22,140 nucleotides of DNA from DASZVN01 sp035547055 (lineage in GTDB: Bacteria; Pseudomonadota; Alphaproteobacteria; Rhizobiales; Methylopilaceae): assembly GCA_035547055.1 (NCBI GenBank), contig DASZVN010000214.1:1-22140 (forward strand). Reading direction: 5' to 3'. Shown in pieces: positions 1 to 6,709 of the stretch. Position numbers and translations under genes: made by a program. The notes under the pieces were generated by a model. That model did no database searches, was not told the DNA's origin, and saw nothing but the letters and a program-made list of their open reading frames with translations. Each line of letters starts with the position of its first letter. Within the stretch, counting starts at the first letter, position 1.

Positions 1-250
1 GGCCACGCTCGGCGATGGCATCGGTCGTCGCAAAAATCTGGGTGCCCTGCTCGTCGAGCATCAGATGGTAGTCGCGGAAATGCCGGCCCGACATGTGCCA
101 GTGAAAGTTCTTCGTCTTGAGGTACAAGGCGAACATGTCGGCCAGAAGCTTTTCCAGCGCCGCGCCGACGTCGGTCGCGCTCTCGGACGAGAGATCGGTA
201 GGAGTGTCGAGCGGTGCCATCCGCCGCTGCCGGGCTGCCGTACGATCCAT
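1..250 (-). CDS. dps: Dps-family ferritin-like DNA-protection protein (partial, C-terminus cut by window edge)
   Basis: Dps proteins form dodecameric shells that oxidise and store iron with peroxide and protect DNA in stationary phase or oxidative stress. Only the first 83 residues are in the window. They match the family N-terminal half: an LYLKTKNFHWHMSGRHF segment followed by HLMLDEQ and DAIAERG. By alignment from memory with E. coli Dps, the intersubunit ferroxidase ligands correspond to His50, His62, Asp66, Asp77 and Glu81, all present. The start at 250 is supported by an AGGAGG site seven bases upstream. The N-terminal tail is short and carries several Arg residues (RTAARQRR), as in Dps tails that touch DNA; that role is inferred. 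The gene follows the catabolic block on the same strand but is separated by 109 bases with its own promoter-like sequence, so it is probably an independent unit. Confidence 0.93.
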   Translation of the reverse strand, partial: MDRTAARQRRMAPLDTPTDLSSESATDVGAALEKLLADMFALYLKTKNFHWHMSGRHFRDYHLMLDEQGTQIFATTDAIAERG

Positions 251-271
251 GATGATGCCTCCTGCCGGAAA

Positions 272-299
272 GGGCTTGCGGCCTTACTATAGCAAGCCC
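272..299 (-). promoter_or_regulatory. Inverted repeat overlapping a candidate -10 box upstream of dps
   Basis: Perfect 8-base arms GGGCTTGC (272-279) and GCAAGCCC (292-299) flank a 12-base centre. On the minus strand the centre begins with TATAGT (291-286), a good -10 hexamer about 36 bases before the dps start codon. No convincing -35 is visible at the usual spacing. The repeat could be an operator over the dps promoter. It could instead be a weak terminator hairpin for the catabolic operon, because on the minus strand the second arm is followed by TTT and then GC-rich sequence. I cannot decide between these from sequence alone. Confidence 0.4.
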
Positions 300-359
300 G
301 CAGACGCAGCGGATCCGCTCGAAGCGCTCCGTCGCGGCTCGGCGACTTTCAGCGCAGCT

Positions 360-1244
360 TCAGGCGCCGAGCAGGCGGGCTATGCCTTGGCCAAGCGGCG
401 AGAAAGGGTCGGCGACCAGATCAAGCATGTCGAAATGCTGGCGGCCCGGCATCAGCAGGAAGTCGACCGGGCAGCCGGCCTCGCGCCAGGTCCAGGCGAA
501 CAGGCGGCTCTGTTCGTGGAAGGCGATCGGCTCGCGTTCGCCGACCGCGACCACGAGCGGCAGAGGTCGCGCCGGGCAAAACCGCACCGGGCTGAAGGCC
601 CCGGCATCGTCGGCGGTCATCCGCACAGTGTCATTGACATAAGAGTGCCGAACCGGCTCCAGCGCAAAGACCCCTGACACCAGGACCAGCCCGCGCGCCG
701 GCAGGGCGGCACCCTCCGGCACGCCGCACTGGCTCATCGCGGCGAGCTGGGCGCCGACCGAATGGCCGACGAGGACGATGCGGCCCGGATCGATGCTGAG
801 GGCCGGCGCGCGACCGGCAATGAAGGCGAGGCCGGCACGGACCTGGGCGACGATCTCGGGCAACGTCGCCTCGGGCGCGAGCACATAGTCGAGCACGGCA
901 ACATCGACGCCGCGCCGTGTCCAGCCGCCGACGACGAAGCCGGATTCGGCCGCCGACACCGCTTTCCAGAAGCCACCGTGGATGAACACCACAAGCGGCC
1001 TCGGCGCGGTTCCGTCCGCGACCCGGTAGAGGTCGATCGCCATGCGCGGGTGGTCGCCGTAATGCAGCGTCTCGAACCGGCCGGCATGGGCATTCCGGGC
1101 CTCAGCCGTGCGCGTGCCCCAGCCTGCGATCGCCGCGCCCACGTCGTCGACGAAACGTGTCGGCGAATAGTCGGCGTCGAGCTCGTCGCGGTTGCGCGGC
1201 CCATCGAGGAAGGGCGAGCCGGTGCCGCCTCGCACGGCGCTCAC
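360..1244 (-). CDS. Alpha/beta hydrolase, kynurenine-formamidase-like
   Basis: A 294-residue alpha/beta-hydrolase of the arylformamidase/esterase group. The oxyanion-hole motif HGGFW is at residues 89-93, the nucleophile elbow GHSVGAQ at 160-166 with Ser162 as nucleophile, and the likely catalytic His is His270 in RQHFDML. The acid is probably in GEREPIAF (Glu236 or Glu238), where formamidases usually have Asp. It most likely hydrolyses an N-formyl, amide or ester bond in the cytoplasm; no signal peptide is seen. The GTG start at 1244 overlaps the stop of the isochorismatase-like gene by four bases, with GGGAGG just upstream, so the two are translationally coupled. It is the last gene of the operon. 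An N-formylmaleamate deformylase-like role (NicD is also an alpha/beta hydrolase) is possible but not shown. The family call is firm; the substrate is unknown. Confidence 0.88.
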   Translation of the reverse strand: MSAVRGGTGSPFLDGPRNRDELDADYSPTRFVDDVGAAIAGWGTRTAEARNAHAGRFETLHYGDHPRMAIDLYRVADGTAPRPLVVFIHGGFWKAVSAAESGFVVGGWTRRGVDVAVLDYVLAPEATLPEIVAQVRAGLAFIAGRAPALSIDPGRIVLVGHSVGAQLAAMSQCGVPEGAALPARGLVLVSGVFALEPVRHSYVNDTVRMTADDAGAFSPVRFCPARPLPLVVAVGEREPIAFHEQSRLFAWTWREAGCPVDFLLMPGRQHFDMLDLVADPFSPLGQGIARLLGA

Positions 1245-1912
1245 CGCGCCGCCTCCCAGTGCCGCACGATCTCGGCCTTCGGCAGCACGTCGCCGAACAG
1301 GAAGCCCAACGTTTTCAGCGTGGCCTCGTGCAGCGCCGGCGTGTGCGAGGCGACACAGTCGGCGGCGACCGCGACATAGAAGCCGAGCGAGGCCGCGTCG
1401 CGCACGCTGGTATCGACGCAGACATTGGTCTGGACGCCGCAGAACACCAGCGTGCGGATGCTGAGGCCGCGGAGATGGCGATCGAGCCGCGTACCCATGA
1501 AGGCGCTGTAGGAGGTCTTGTCGAACACCCGCTCTCCGGCAGCCGGGGCGACGCCGTAGAACTCGGCGCCCCAGGTACCGCCGCAGGCGAACATCTGGGT
1601 CGAGCCTCGCTCCAGCGCCTTGGCGCGCATCGCCGGCGGCACCTTGTCGAAGTCGTAGTCGGCGCAAACCCAGATCACGGGGACCTTGGCGGCACGTGCT
1701 CGATCGAGCAGCGCCTCGATCGGCGGCACCACCGCGCGGCACGGCGTGGCGTCCAGGCCGGCGCCTGTCTCGACGAAGCCGCCAGGCGCGCAGAAATCGT
1801 TCTGCATGTCGATGACGAGGACCGCGGTATGGCGCGGGTCGAGGCGCTCCGCCACGCTCGCCAGCGTGGCCGCAGCTTCGGCCTCGTCCCCTGCCCTCAG
1901 GTCCACCGCCAT
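1241..1912 (-). CDS. Isochorismatase-family cysteine hydrolase (amidase)
   Basis: A 223-residue cysteine hydrolase of the family that includes nicotinamidase, RutB, N-carbamoylsarcosine amidase and maleamate amidase. The catalytic triad is visible: Asp35 in VLVIDMQNDF, Lys132 in FDKTSYSAF and Cys165 in GVQTNVCVDTSVRDA. The GVQTNVC stretch carries the family's cis-peptide before the nucleophile. These enzymes release ammonia, or carbamate-derived products, from amide or ureido substrates. About 25 N-terminal residues precede the usual beta-strand, as in RutB-like proteins. The ATG start at 1912 has an AGGGA site upstream and lies 14 bases after the amidohydrolase stop, and the 3' end overlaps the alpha/beta hydrolase start. 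Placement between a decarboxylase-like enzyme and a formamidase-like enzyme suggests late removal of nitrogen from a ring-opened intermediate; that is inference. Confidence 0.9.
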   Translation of the reverse strand: MAVDLRAGDEAEAAATLASVAERLDPRHTAVLVIDMQNDFCAPGGFVETGAGLDATPCRAVVPPIEALLDRARAAKVPVIWVCADYDFDKVPPAMRAKALERGSTQMFACGGTWGAEFYGVAPAAGERVFDKTSYSAFMGTRLDRHLRGLSIRTLVFCGVQTNVCVDTSVRDAASLGFYVAVAADCVASHTPALHEATLKTLGFLFGDVLPKAEIVRHWEAAR

Positions 1913-1926
1913 CGCCGTCCCTGCTG

Positions 1927-2913
1927 TCAGCTTGCCGCCGCCCCGATCCGAGATGCCAGTCCCGGCAACAGCCTGAGCGCATTGCGCCGTTCGATCGCGC
2001 CGAGGTCGGCGTCGGCGAGGCCGAGGGCCTTCAGGCCGGCAACCGAAGCGGTCATCGTGTCCTCCGGCGCGAAGGGATAGTCGCTGCCGAACAGCACCCG
2101 CTCGCAGGCCACCAGCTCCAGCAGCGCTGAGAAGGCGAAGCGATTGGCGGAGAGCGCGGTGTCGAAATTCAGCCGTTGCAGCTCGGCCATCACGCCATTC
2201 GGCACCTTTTCACGGAACTCCGGCCGTCGCTCCAGGCGGCGGACGCGCTCGGCGAGGAACGGCAGAGTGCCGCCAGCGTGCGAGAACACGAAGCGGATAT
2301 TCTGGCAGCGCGAGAAGGTGCCGCCGAACAGCAGGCTCGTGATCGCGAGCGTGGTGTCGAAGGGAAAATCCAGCGTCGCCGCCGGCACCCCGGCGACGCA
2401 GTTGCAGGGCGCGCCGGAGGTGGTTGGGTGGAAATAGACCACTGCGCTGCGGCGGTTCAGCTCGTCGAACACCGGCGCGAGGGCGGCATCGCCCGGGTAG
2501 AGTCCGCCATAGTTGGTGAGGAGGCCGATGCCATCGGCACCCAGCCGGTCGAGCGCATAGCCGATTTCCGCGAGGCTGCCGTCGATGTCGGGCAACGGCA
2601 GCGTTGCGAACACGCCGAACCGGCCGGGATGAGCCGCCACCATCTCGGCAGCGAACTCGTTGCACTGGCGGGCCAGCCGGCGCACGGCGGCAGCGTCGGC
2701 ACCCGCGAGTGGCGGCGCCGACATTGAGGTGATGGCCGTCGCGATGCCATTGCGGTCCATCGCCTCGACCGAGTGCCGCGGCGTCCACGCCGGTGCGCGT
2801 CCAGACACCAGCAGCGCTCCGATCGCGGCCTCGCCCACCGCCGCCACATAAGGCGGCGGCAGGATGTGGTGATGGACGTCGATCAGGCCAGACGACGGCG
2901 CAGTCCCGCTCAC
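1927..2913 (-). CDS. Amidohydrolase-2 family protein, ACMSD-like decarboxylase/hydrolase
   Basis: A 328-residue metal-dependent TIM-barrel protein of the amidohydrolase-2 group, related to aminocarboxymuconate-semialdehyde decarboxylase, gamma-resorcylate decarboxylase and 3,6-dihydroxypicolinate decarboxylase. Ligands visible in order are His14 and His16 (IDVHHHILPP), His162 (VVYFHPT), His212 (FVFSHAGG) and Asp278 (VLFGSDYPF). Members remove a ring or dienoate carboxyl group by nonoxidative decarboxylation, or hydrolyse lactones or amides. The GTG start at 2913 lies six bases after the stop of the upstream Rieske gene, with only a weak ribosome site, so translational coupling is likely. The length is normal for the family. 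The decarboxylase role fits the Rieske neighbours but is not proven. Confidence 0.88.
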   Translation of the reverse strand: MSGTAPSSGLIDVHHHILPPPYVAAVGEAAIGALLVSGRAPAWTPRHSVEAMDRNGIATAITSMSAPPLAGADAAAVRRLARQCNEFAAEMVAAHPGRFGVFATLPLPDIDGSLAEIGYALDRLGADGIGLLTNYGGLYPGDAALAPVFDELNRRSAVVYFHPTTSGAPCNCVAGVPAATLDFPFDTTLAITSLLFGGTFSRCQNIRFVFSHAGGTLPFLAERVRRLERRPEFREKVPNGVMAELQRLNFDTALSANRFAFSALLELVACERVLFGSDYPFAPEDTMTASVAGLKALGLADADLGAIERRNALRLLPGLASRIGAAAS

Positions 2914-2919
2914 CGCCCG

Positions 2920-4230
2920 CTACTCGGCCGCGATGCGGAGAACGCCCGTCGGGTTCGACGACGCGCGCATCTCATCGCCATACGCCTTTAGCCAGCCGAC
3001 GGTGTCCGCGCTGATGAAGTCGCCCGAGCGCGCGCCGGCGAACAGCTCCGGCTGGTCGACCCCCGGCGCCGCGCCGCCCTGCGCGTGCTCGCGCACGGCC
3101 TGCGCCAGCCGACGCCGCGTCCGCGCAATCATGAGGTCGCTCAGCGCCAGGTGCTCCTTGGCGTGGTCGGCGATGCCGCCCATGCTTTCGGTGATCGCCT
3201 GGTCCTGGAGGTGGATGCCGGTGATGCCGGTATAGCTGCCGGTACGCTGCACGTCGCGGTCCATCAGGTAGTCGTTGTCGGCGCTGGCCTCGAGCCGCCA
3301 GCGGCCGAACCAACTCGTGTCGTTGGGGCGGAGCTTGTTGCCCATGGCGAAGCCGATGATCGGGTTGCCGTCCTTATACTTGCGGAGGCCCGACGTGTTC
3401 TTCTTCCAGGAGGTGTGGAAGAACATCGTGTGGGTGTCGTCCATCGGCACCCAGGCGCGGGCGACGACGTGGTCGGCGAAATTGCCGTCCGGCGGCAGCG
3501 TCCAGAACGGAAACAGGAAGTGGGCGAAGCGCCAGTAGGTCTGCCCCGGCTCGGCCGGCCGGTGGGCGGCGTACATAGTGCCCCACTCGGTGTCGGCGAC
3601 GTGGTATTCGGGCGCACGGTTGATGAGCGCGTAGCGGCCCTGGTTGGTCGGATCGGCCTCTTCCGGCGTCACCTTGCCGGCATGCAGAAAGCCGAAATGC
3701 GAGGTGTCGATGTCGCCCTCAAGCGCCTGGAGGTAGTTGCACTCGCGCTGCACGGCGAACAGCATCTGCTCCGCCGGGTCGAGCATCACCGCCTCGAACG
3801 CCGGCAGCGGCGGCGGCTCCTTGCGCTTGCCCATATAGGCCCAGACCAGGCCGGCCCGCTCGGCGGTGGGGTAGGCCGGGGCCTTCACCTTCTCGGTGAA
3901 GGCTTGGTGGGGCGGCACGTTCGGCATGTCGAGGCAGTTGCCCTCCACGTCGAACTTCCAGCCGTGATAGGCACAGCGGACGCCCCCCTCCTCGTTGCGC
4001 CCAAAGAAGAGCGACGCGCAGCGGTGCGGGCAGGTGTGGTCGAGGATGCCGACCCGGCCAAAGCTGTCGCGAAAGGCGATCAGCTTCTCGCCGAGCAGCA
4101 TCAGCCGCATCGGCGGCCCGTCGGCCACGAGCTCGGAGGAGAGCGCGGCAGGAATCCAGTATTCCCGCATGAGATTGCCCATCGGAGTGCCCGGGCCGAC
4201 CCGGGTGACGATGTCGGTATCCGTAGCCAA
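2920..4230 (-). CDS. Rieske non-haem iron oxygenase, phthalate-dioxygenase type (second of tandem pair)
   Basis: A 436-residue oxygenase component. The N-terminal Rieske [2Fe-2S] domain has Cys67-x-His69 and Cys86-x2-His89 (CPHRC...CAYHGW). The catalytic domain has the mononuclear iron motif Asp175-x2-His178-x4-His183 (DIDTSHFGFLH). The opening GPGTPMGNLMREYWIPA is typical of the phthalate 4,5-dioxygenase and O- or N-demethylase group. It would use electrons from a separate reductase to hydroxylate or demethylate an aromatic or amine substrate. The start is taken as TTG at 4230 because AGGAG stands seven bases upstream and homology begins there; the open frame continues further upstream only as a shadow of the neighbouring gene. 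It follows the first Rieske gene by 11 bases. All metal ligands are intact. The substrate is unknown. Confidence 0.92.
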   Translation of the reverse strand: MATDTDIVTRVGPGTPMGNLMREYWIPAALSSELVADGPPMRLMLLGEKLIAFRDSFGRVGILDHTCPHRCASLFFGRNEEGGVRCAYHGWKFDVEGNCLDMPNVPPHQAFTEKVKAPAYPTAERAGLVWAYMGKRKEPPPLPAFEAVMLDPAEQMLFAVQRECNYLQALEGDIDTSHFGFLHAGKVTPEEADPTNQGRYALINRAPEYHVADTEWGTMYAAHRPAEPGQTYWRFAHFLFPFWTLPPDGNFADHVVARAWVPMDDTHTMFFHTSWKKNTSGLRKYKDGNPIIGFAMGNKLRPNDTSWFGRWRLEASADNDYLMDRDVQRTGSYTGITGIHLQDQAITESMGGIADHAKEHLALSDLMIARTRRRLAQAVREHAQGGAAPGVDQPELFAGARSGDFISADTVGWLKAYGDEMRASSNPTGVLRIAAE

Positions 4231-4241
4231 GGCTGAGCTCC

Positions 4242-5441
4242 TCAAGCGCGATAGAAATTGCCGGCCTGGACCTTGACCACGGCCTTGGCGGGATCGAACT
4301 CGACGCCGGCCGGGTCGCCGCCGTCCTGCACCACCTTGATCTGCTCCTGGAGGAAGCGGCGCAAGCGGACGATGCCGATGTCGCTGGTCCCGAGGTTCTC
4401 CTCGGAATGGAAGCTGATCGGACCCTGCCCGACCTGAGCCTCCCAGTCGCCGGGGAAGTCGCGATGCTCCTGCTCGGTGCGCTCGGACCAGCGCTTGCCG
4501 CCGGCGAGACGGGGCATCCGCCCGCTGTAGTCCTTCGGCACCACCATGGCGTGGAACAGGCGGAAATTGGTGTCGTCGACCGGCACCACCCAGCCGACCG
4601 AGCGTGGCGCACCGGGCGAGAGGTCGATCGCCGGCACAATGCGGACGTGGGGAAACAGCGCCTGGGTGACACGGTCCATCTCGCGGCCGTCGTCGAGCTT
4701 GCGGTAGGCGACGTATTTCATGCCGTGATCGGCGTAGTGGAACGTCACCTCCGGCATCACCCCCATCTCGGGCACGAACTGCACGCCGGAGAAGGTCGTG
4801 TGCAGGATCGGGACATGGAACGGATCCATGATGTTCTCCCAGTCCTGCAGCCAGTTGCACGGTACGATCTCGACGAGGTCGTCGCCGCCGGCGCCGATGC
4901 TGGCGCCGGTCGCGTAGTATTTCTCGTCTGGGCCGACGGTCTCGAGATTGTCCCAGCGGGTCAGCACCGGCTTCTTCTCCGGAGGACCCATATAGGCCCA
5001 GATCAGGCCGTACAGCTCCTCGACCGGATACCAGGGCTGGCGCACTTTCTCGCGATGGCCTTCGCCCTGGTTCGGCTCGCAGGGCTGGTCGAGGCAATGG
5101 CCTTCGACGTCGAACAGCCAGCCGTGATAGCAGCACCGGATGCCCTGCTCTTCGACCTTGCCGTAGTAGAGCGTCGTGCCGCGATGCATGCAGCGCGGAT
5201 AGAGCAGGCCCGGCCGGCCCTTGCCGTCGCGGAAGACGATCAGGTCCTCGCCGAGGATGCGGACGTTCTGCGGGGTCGTCGTCACCTTCTCGGCGACCGC
5301 GACCGGGTGCCAGTAGCGGCGCATGAACTCGCCGCACGGCGTGCCGGGGCCGACCTCGGTCCATACCGGGTTGTGGTGCTGCGGCGCGCGGCCATAGGCG
5401 ATGCCGTCGGGGCTCGGCTGGGAAGTAGCCTTGTCGAGCAT
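4242..5441 (-). CDS. Rieske non-haem iron oxygenase, phthalate-dioxygenase type (first of tandem pair)
   Basis: A 399-residue oxygenase with a Rieske centre at Cys84-x-His86 and Cys103-x2-His106 (CMHRG...CCYHGW). The catalytic iron site is Asp206-x2-His209-x4-His214 (DPFHVPILH). The N-terminal motif VGPGTPCGEFMRRYWHPV places it in the same broad group as the next gene, but the two differ throughout, so they are divergent paralogues and not a recent duplication. The ATG at 5441 is chosen over upstream in-frame codons because GGAGA lies just before it and the upstream frame overlaps the ABC gene. It starts 16 bases after the ABC ATPase stop, indicating one operon. A heteromeric enzyme with the second Rieske protein, or two sequential oxidations, are both possible. 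Confidence 0.92.
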   Translation of the reverse strand: MLDKATSQPSPDGIAYGRAPQHHNPVWTEVGPGTPCGEFMRRYWHPVAVAEKVTTTPQNVRILGEDLIVFRDGKGRPGLLYPRCMHRGTTLYYGKVEEQGIRCCYHGWLFDVEGHCLDQPCEPNQGEGHREKVRQPWYPVEELYGLIWAYMGPPEKKPVLTRWDNLETVGPDEKYYATGASIGAGGDDLVEIVPCNWLQDWENIMDPFHVPILHTTFSGVQFVPEMGVMPEVTFHYADHGMKYVAYRKLDDGREMDRVTQALFPHVRIVPAIDLSPGAPRSVGWVVPVDDTNFRLFHAMVVPKDYSGRMPRLAGGKRWSERTEQEHRDFPGDWEAQVGQGPISFHSEENLGTSDIGIVRLRRFLQEQIKVVQDGGDPAGVEFDPAKAVVKVQAGNFYRA

Positions 5442-5457
5442 GGGCGTCTCCACTCTT

Positions 5458-6582
5458 TCAGTGTGTCTCCGGCGCGGCGCCGGCGTGAGGAAAGACGACG
5501 CAGCGCGCCGCGTCGAGGCTGATCCAGGCGGCACGGCCGCTCACGGCGTCGATCGAGGGGTGCAGGATCGAGCGCACACGCGCCTCGCCGACCTTGAGGT
5601 GGCACTCGGTCGAGCCGCCTTGAAAGCTCAGGCGCTCGATCACGCCGGTCACAACGTTGCCGTTCATCCCGGCCGGTGGGGCGAAGGCGATGGTCGCGTC
5701 TTCGGGACGAAACACCACGTCCACGAGATCGCCCGAGGCCAGCCCGTCCGGCACGGCCACGGCGAAACGGCCGGTGCCGCCCTCGACCTCGACCTCGGCG
5801 CGGCCGGCGGCGCAGGCCACGATGCGGCCCTTGAGGAAGTTCGCAGCGCCGAGAAAGCCGGCGACAAACTCGCTCGACGGCGCGCCGTAGACCTCGCGCG
5901 GCGGCCCGCATTGCACGATCCGTCCTGCCTCCATCACCGCGACGTTGTCCGACATCGCCAGCGCCTCGGACTGGTCGTGCGTCACGTAGAGCGTGGTGAT
6001 GGCGACGCGGGCGACCAGCTCCTGCAATTCGTTCCGCATCTCCTCGCGCAGCTTGGCGTCGAGGTTCGACAGGGGCTCGTCGAGGAGGAGGAGCTTGGGG
6101 TGACGCACCACCGCACGGGCGAAGGCGACGCGCTGTTGCTGCCCACCGGAGAGCTTGGTTGCCGAGCGGCTCGCCATGCTCTCCAGGCCGACCAGCCGCA
6201 GCGCGTCGTGGACACGTGTGGCGATCTCGGCCTTGGACGGCCGCGGCTTCAGCACCCGCATCGGATAGGCGACGTTGCCGAACACGTCCATGTGCGGCCA
6301 GATCGCATAGGACTGGAACACCATGCCGATGTCGCGGCGAAATGCAGGGACATGGATGCCGCGTGCGGGATCGGACACCACCACCTCACCGATGCTGATG
6401 CGGCCGCCAGTCGGCCGCTCCAGTCCCGCGACCGAGCGCAGCGTCGTGGTCTTGCCGCAGCCCGAAGGGCCCAGCAGCGTGAAGAAGCCTCCGTCCGGCA
6501 CCTCGAACGAGACGCCGTCGACCGCCCGCACCGTGCCCTCGGCGGTCGCGTAAGCCTTCTCCAGCCCTTCGACCTTCAACAT
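5458..6582 (-). CDS. ABC transporter ATP-binding protein, PotA/FbpC-like
   Basis: A 374-residue ATPase of the polyamine/iron/putrescine importer type. It carries Walker A GPSGCGKTT (from residue 38, Lys44), Q-loop Gln90, signature LSGGQ (144-148), Walker B LLLLDEP (164-170), D-loop SNLDAKL and H-loop His202. A C-terminal TOBE-like regulatory region follows from about residue 240. It would energise uptake of a small solute through inner-membrane permeases. The permeases and periplasmic binding protein are not next to it, so it must pair with proteins encoded elsewhere. The ATG at 6582 has GAGG eight bases upstream; an in-frame TTG at 6663 would add 27 residues but lacks a ribosome site and overlaps a candidate -35 box. 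As first gene of the unit with the Rieske genes, it probably imports their substrate. Confidence 0.93.
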   Translation of the reverse strand: MLKVEGLEKAYATAEGTVRAVDGVSFEVPDGGFFTLLGPSGCGKTTTLRSVAGLERPTGGRISIGEVVVSDPARGIHVPAFRRDIGMVFQSYAIWPHMDVFGNVAYPMRVLKPRPSKAEIATRVHDALRLVGLESMASRSATKLSGGQQQRVAFARAVVRHPKLLLLDEPLSNLDAKLREEMRNELQELVARVAITTLYVTHDQSEALAMSDNVAVMEAGRIVQCGPPREVYGAPSSEFVAGFLGAANFLKGRIVACAAGRAEVEVEGGTGRFAVAVPDGLASGDLVDVVFRPEDATIAFAPPAGMNGNVVTGVIERLSFQGGSTECHLKVGEARVRSILHPSIDAVSGRAAWISLDAARCVVFPHAGAAPETH

Positions 6583-6631
6583 CGATTGAACCTCAACTCC
6601 TGCCGCCGCGCGCACGATATTGGGGCGCGCC

Positions 6632-6660
6632 ATCAGAGGAGCCCCTGTTGTGCCTGTCAA
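6632..6660 (-). promoter_or_regulatory. Candidate sigma70-type promoter for the ABC-Rieske operon
   Basis: On the minus strand a perfect TTGACA (6660-6655) is followed after exactly 17 bases by TCTGAT (6637-6632), four of six matches to the -10 consensus. Transcription would start near 6625, leaving a leader of about 43 bases before the ATG at 6582. It lies in the 127-base gap after the SoxA-like gene, the widest gap in the block, which fits an internal promoter. The match is visual only. Confidence 0.45.
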
Positions 6661-6709
6661 CAAGATGCATCGGTGGGTTCCAGCCCATTGGACACACCGG
6701 CAGTCCCGA

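Noticed and set aside
6583..6663. TTG start at 6663 adding 27 residues to the ABC ATPase
   Set aside because: No ribosome site, no family similarity in the extension, and it overlaps a likely -35 box; the ATG at 6582 has GAGG at good spacing.
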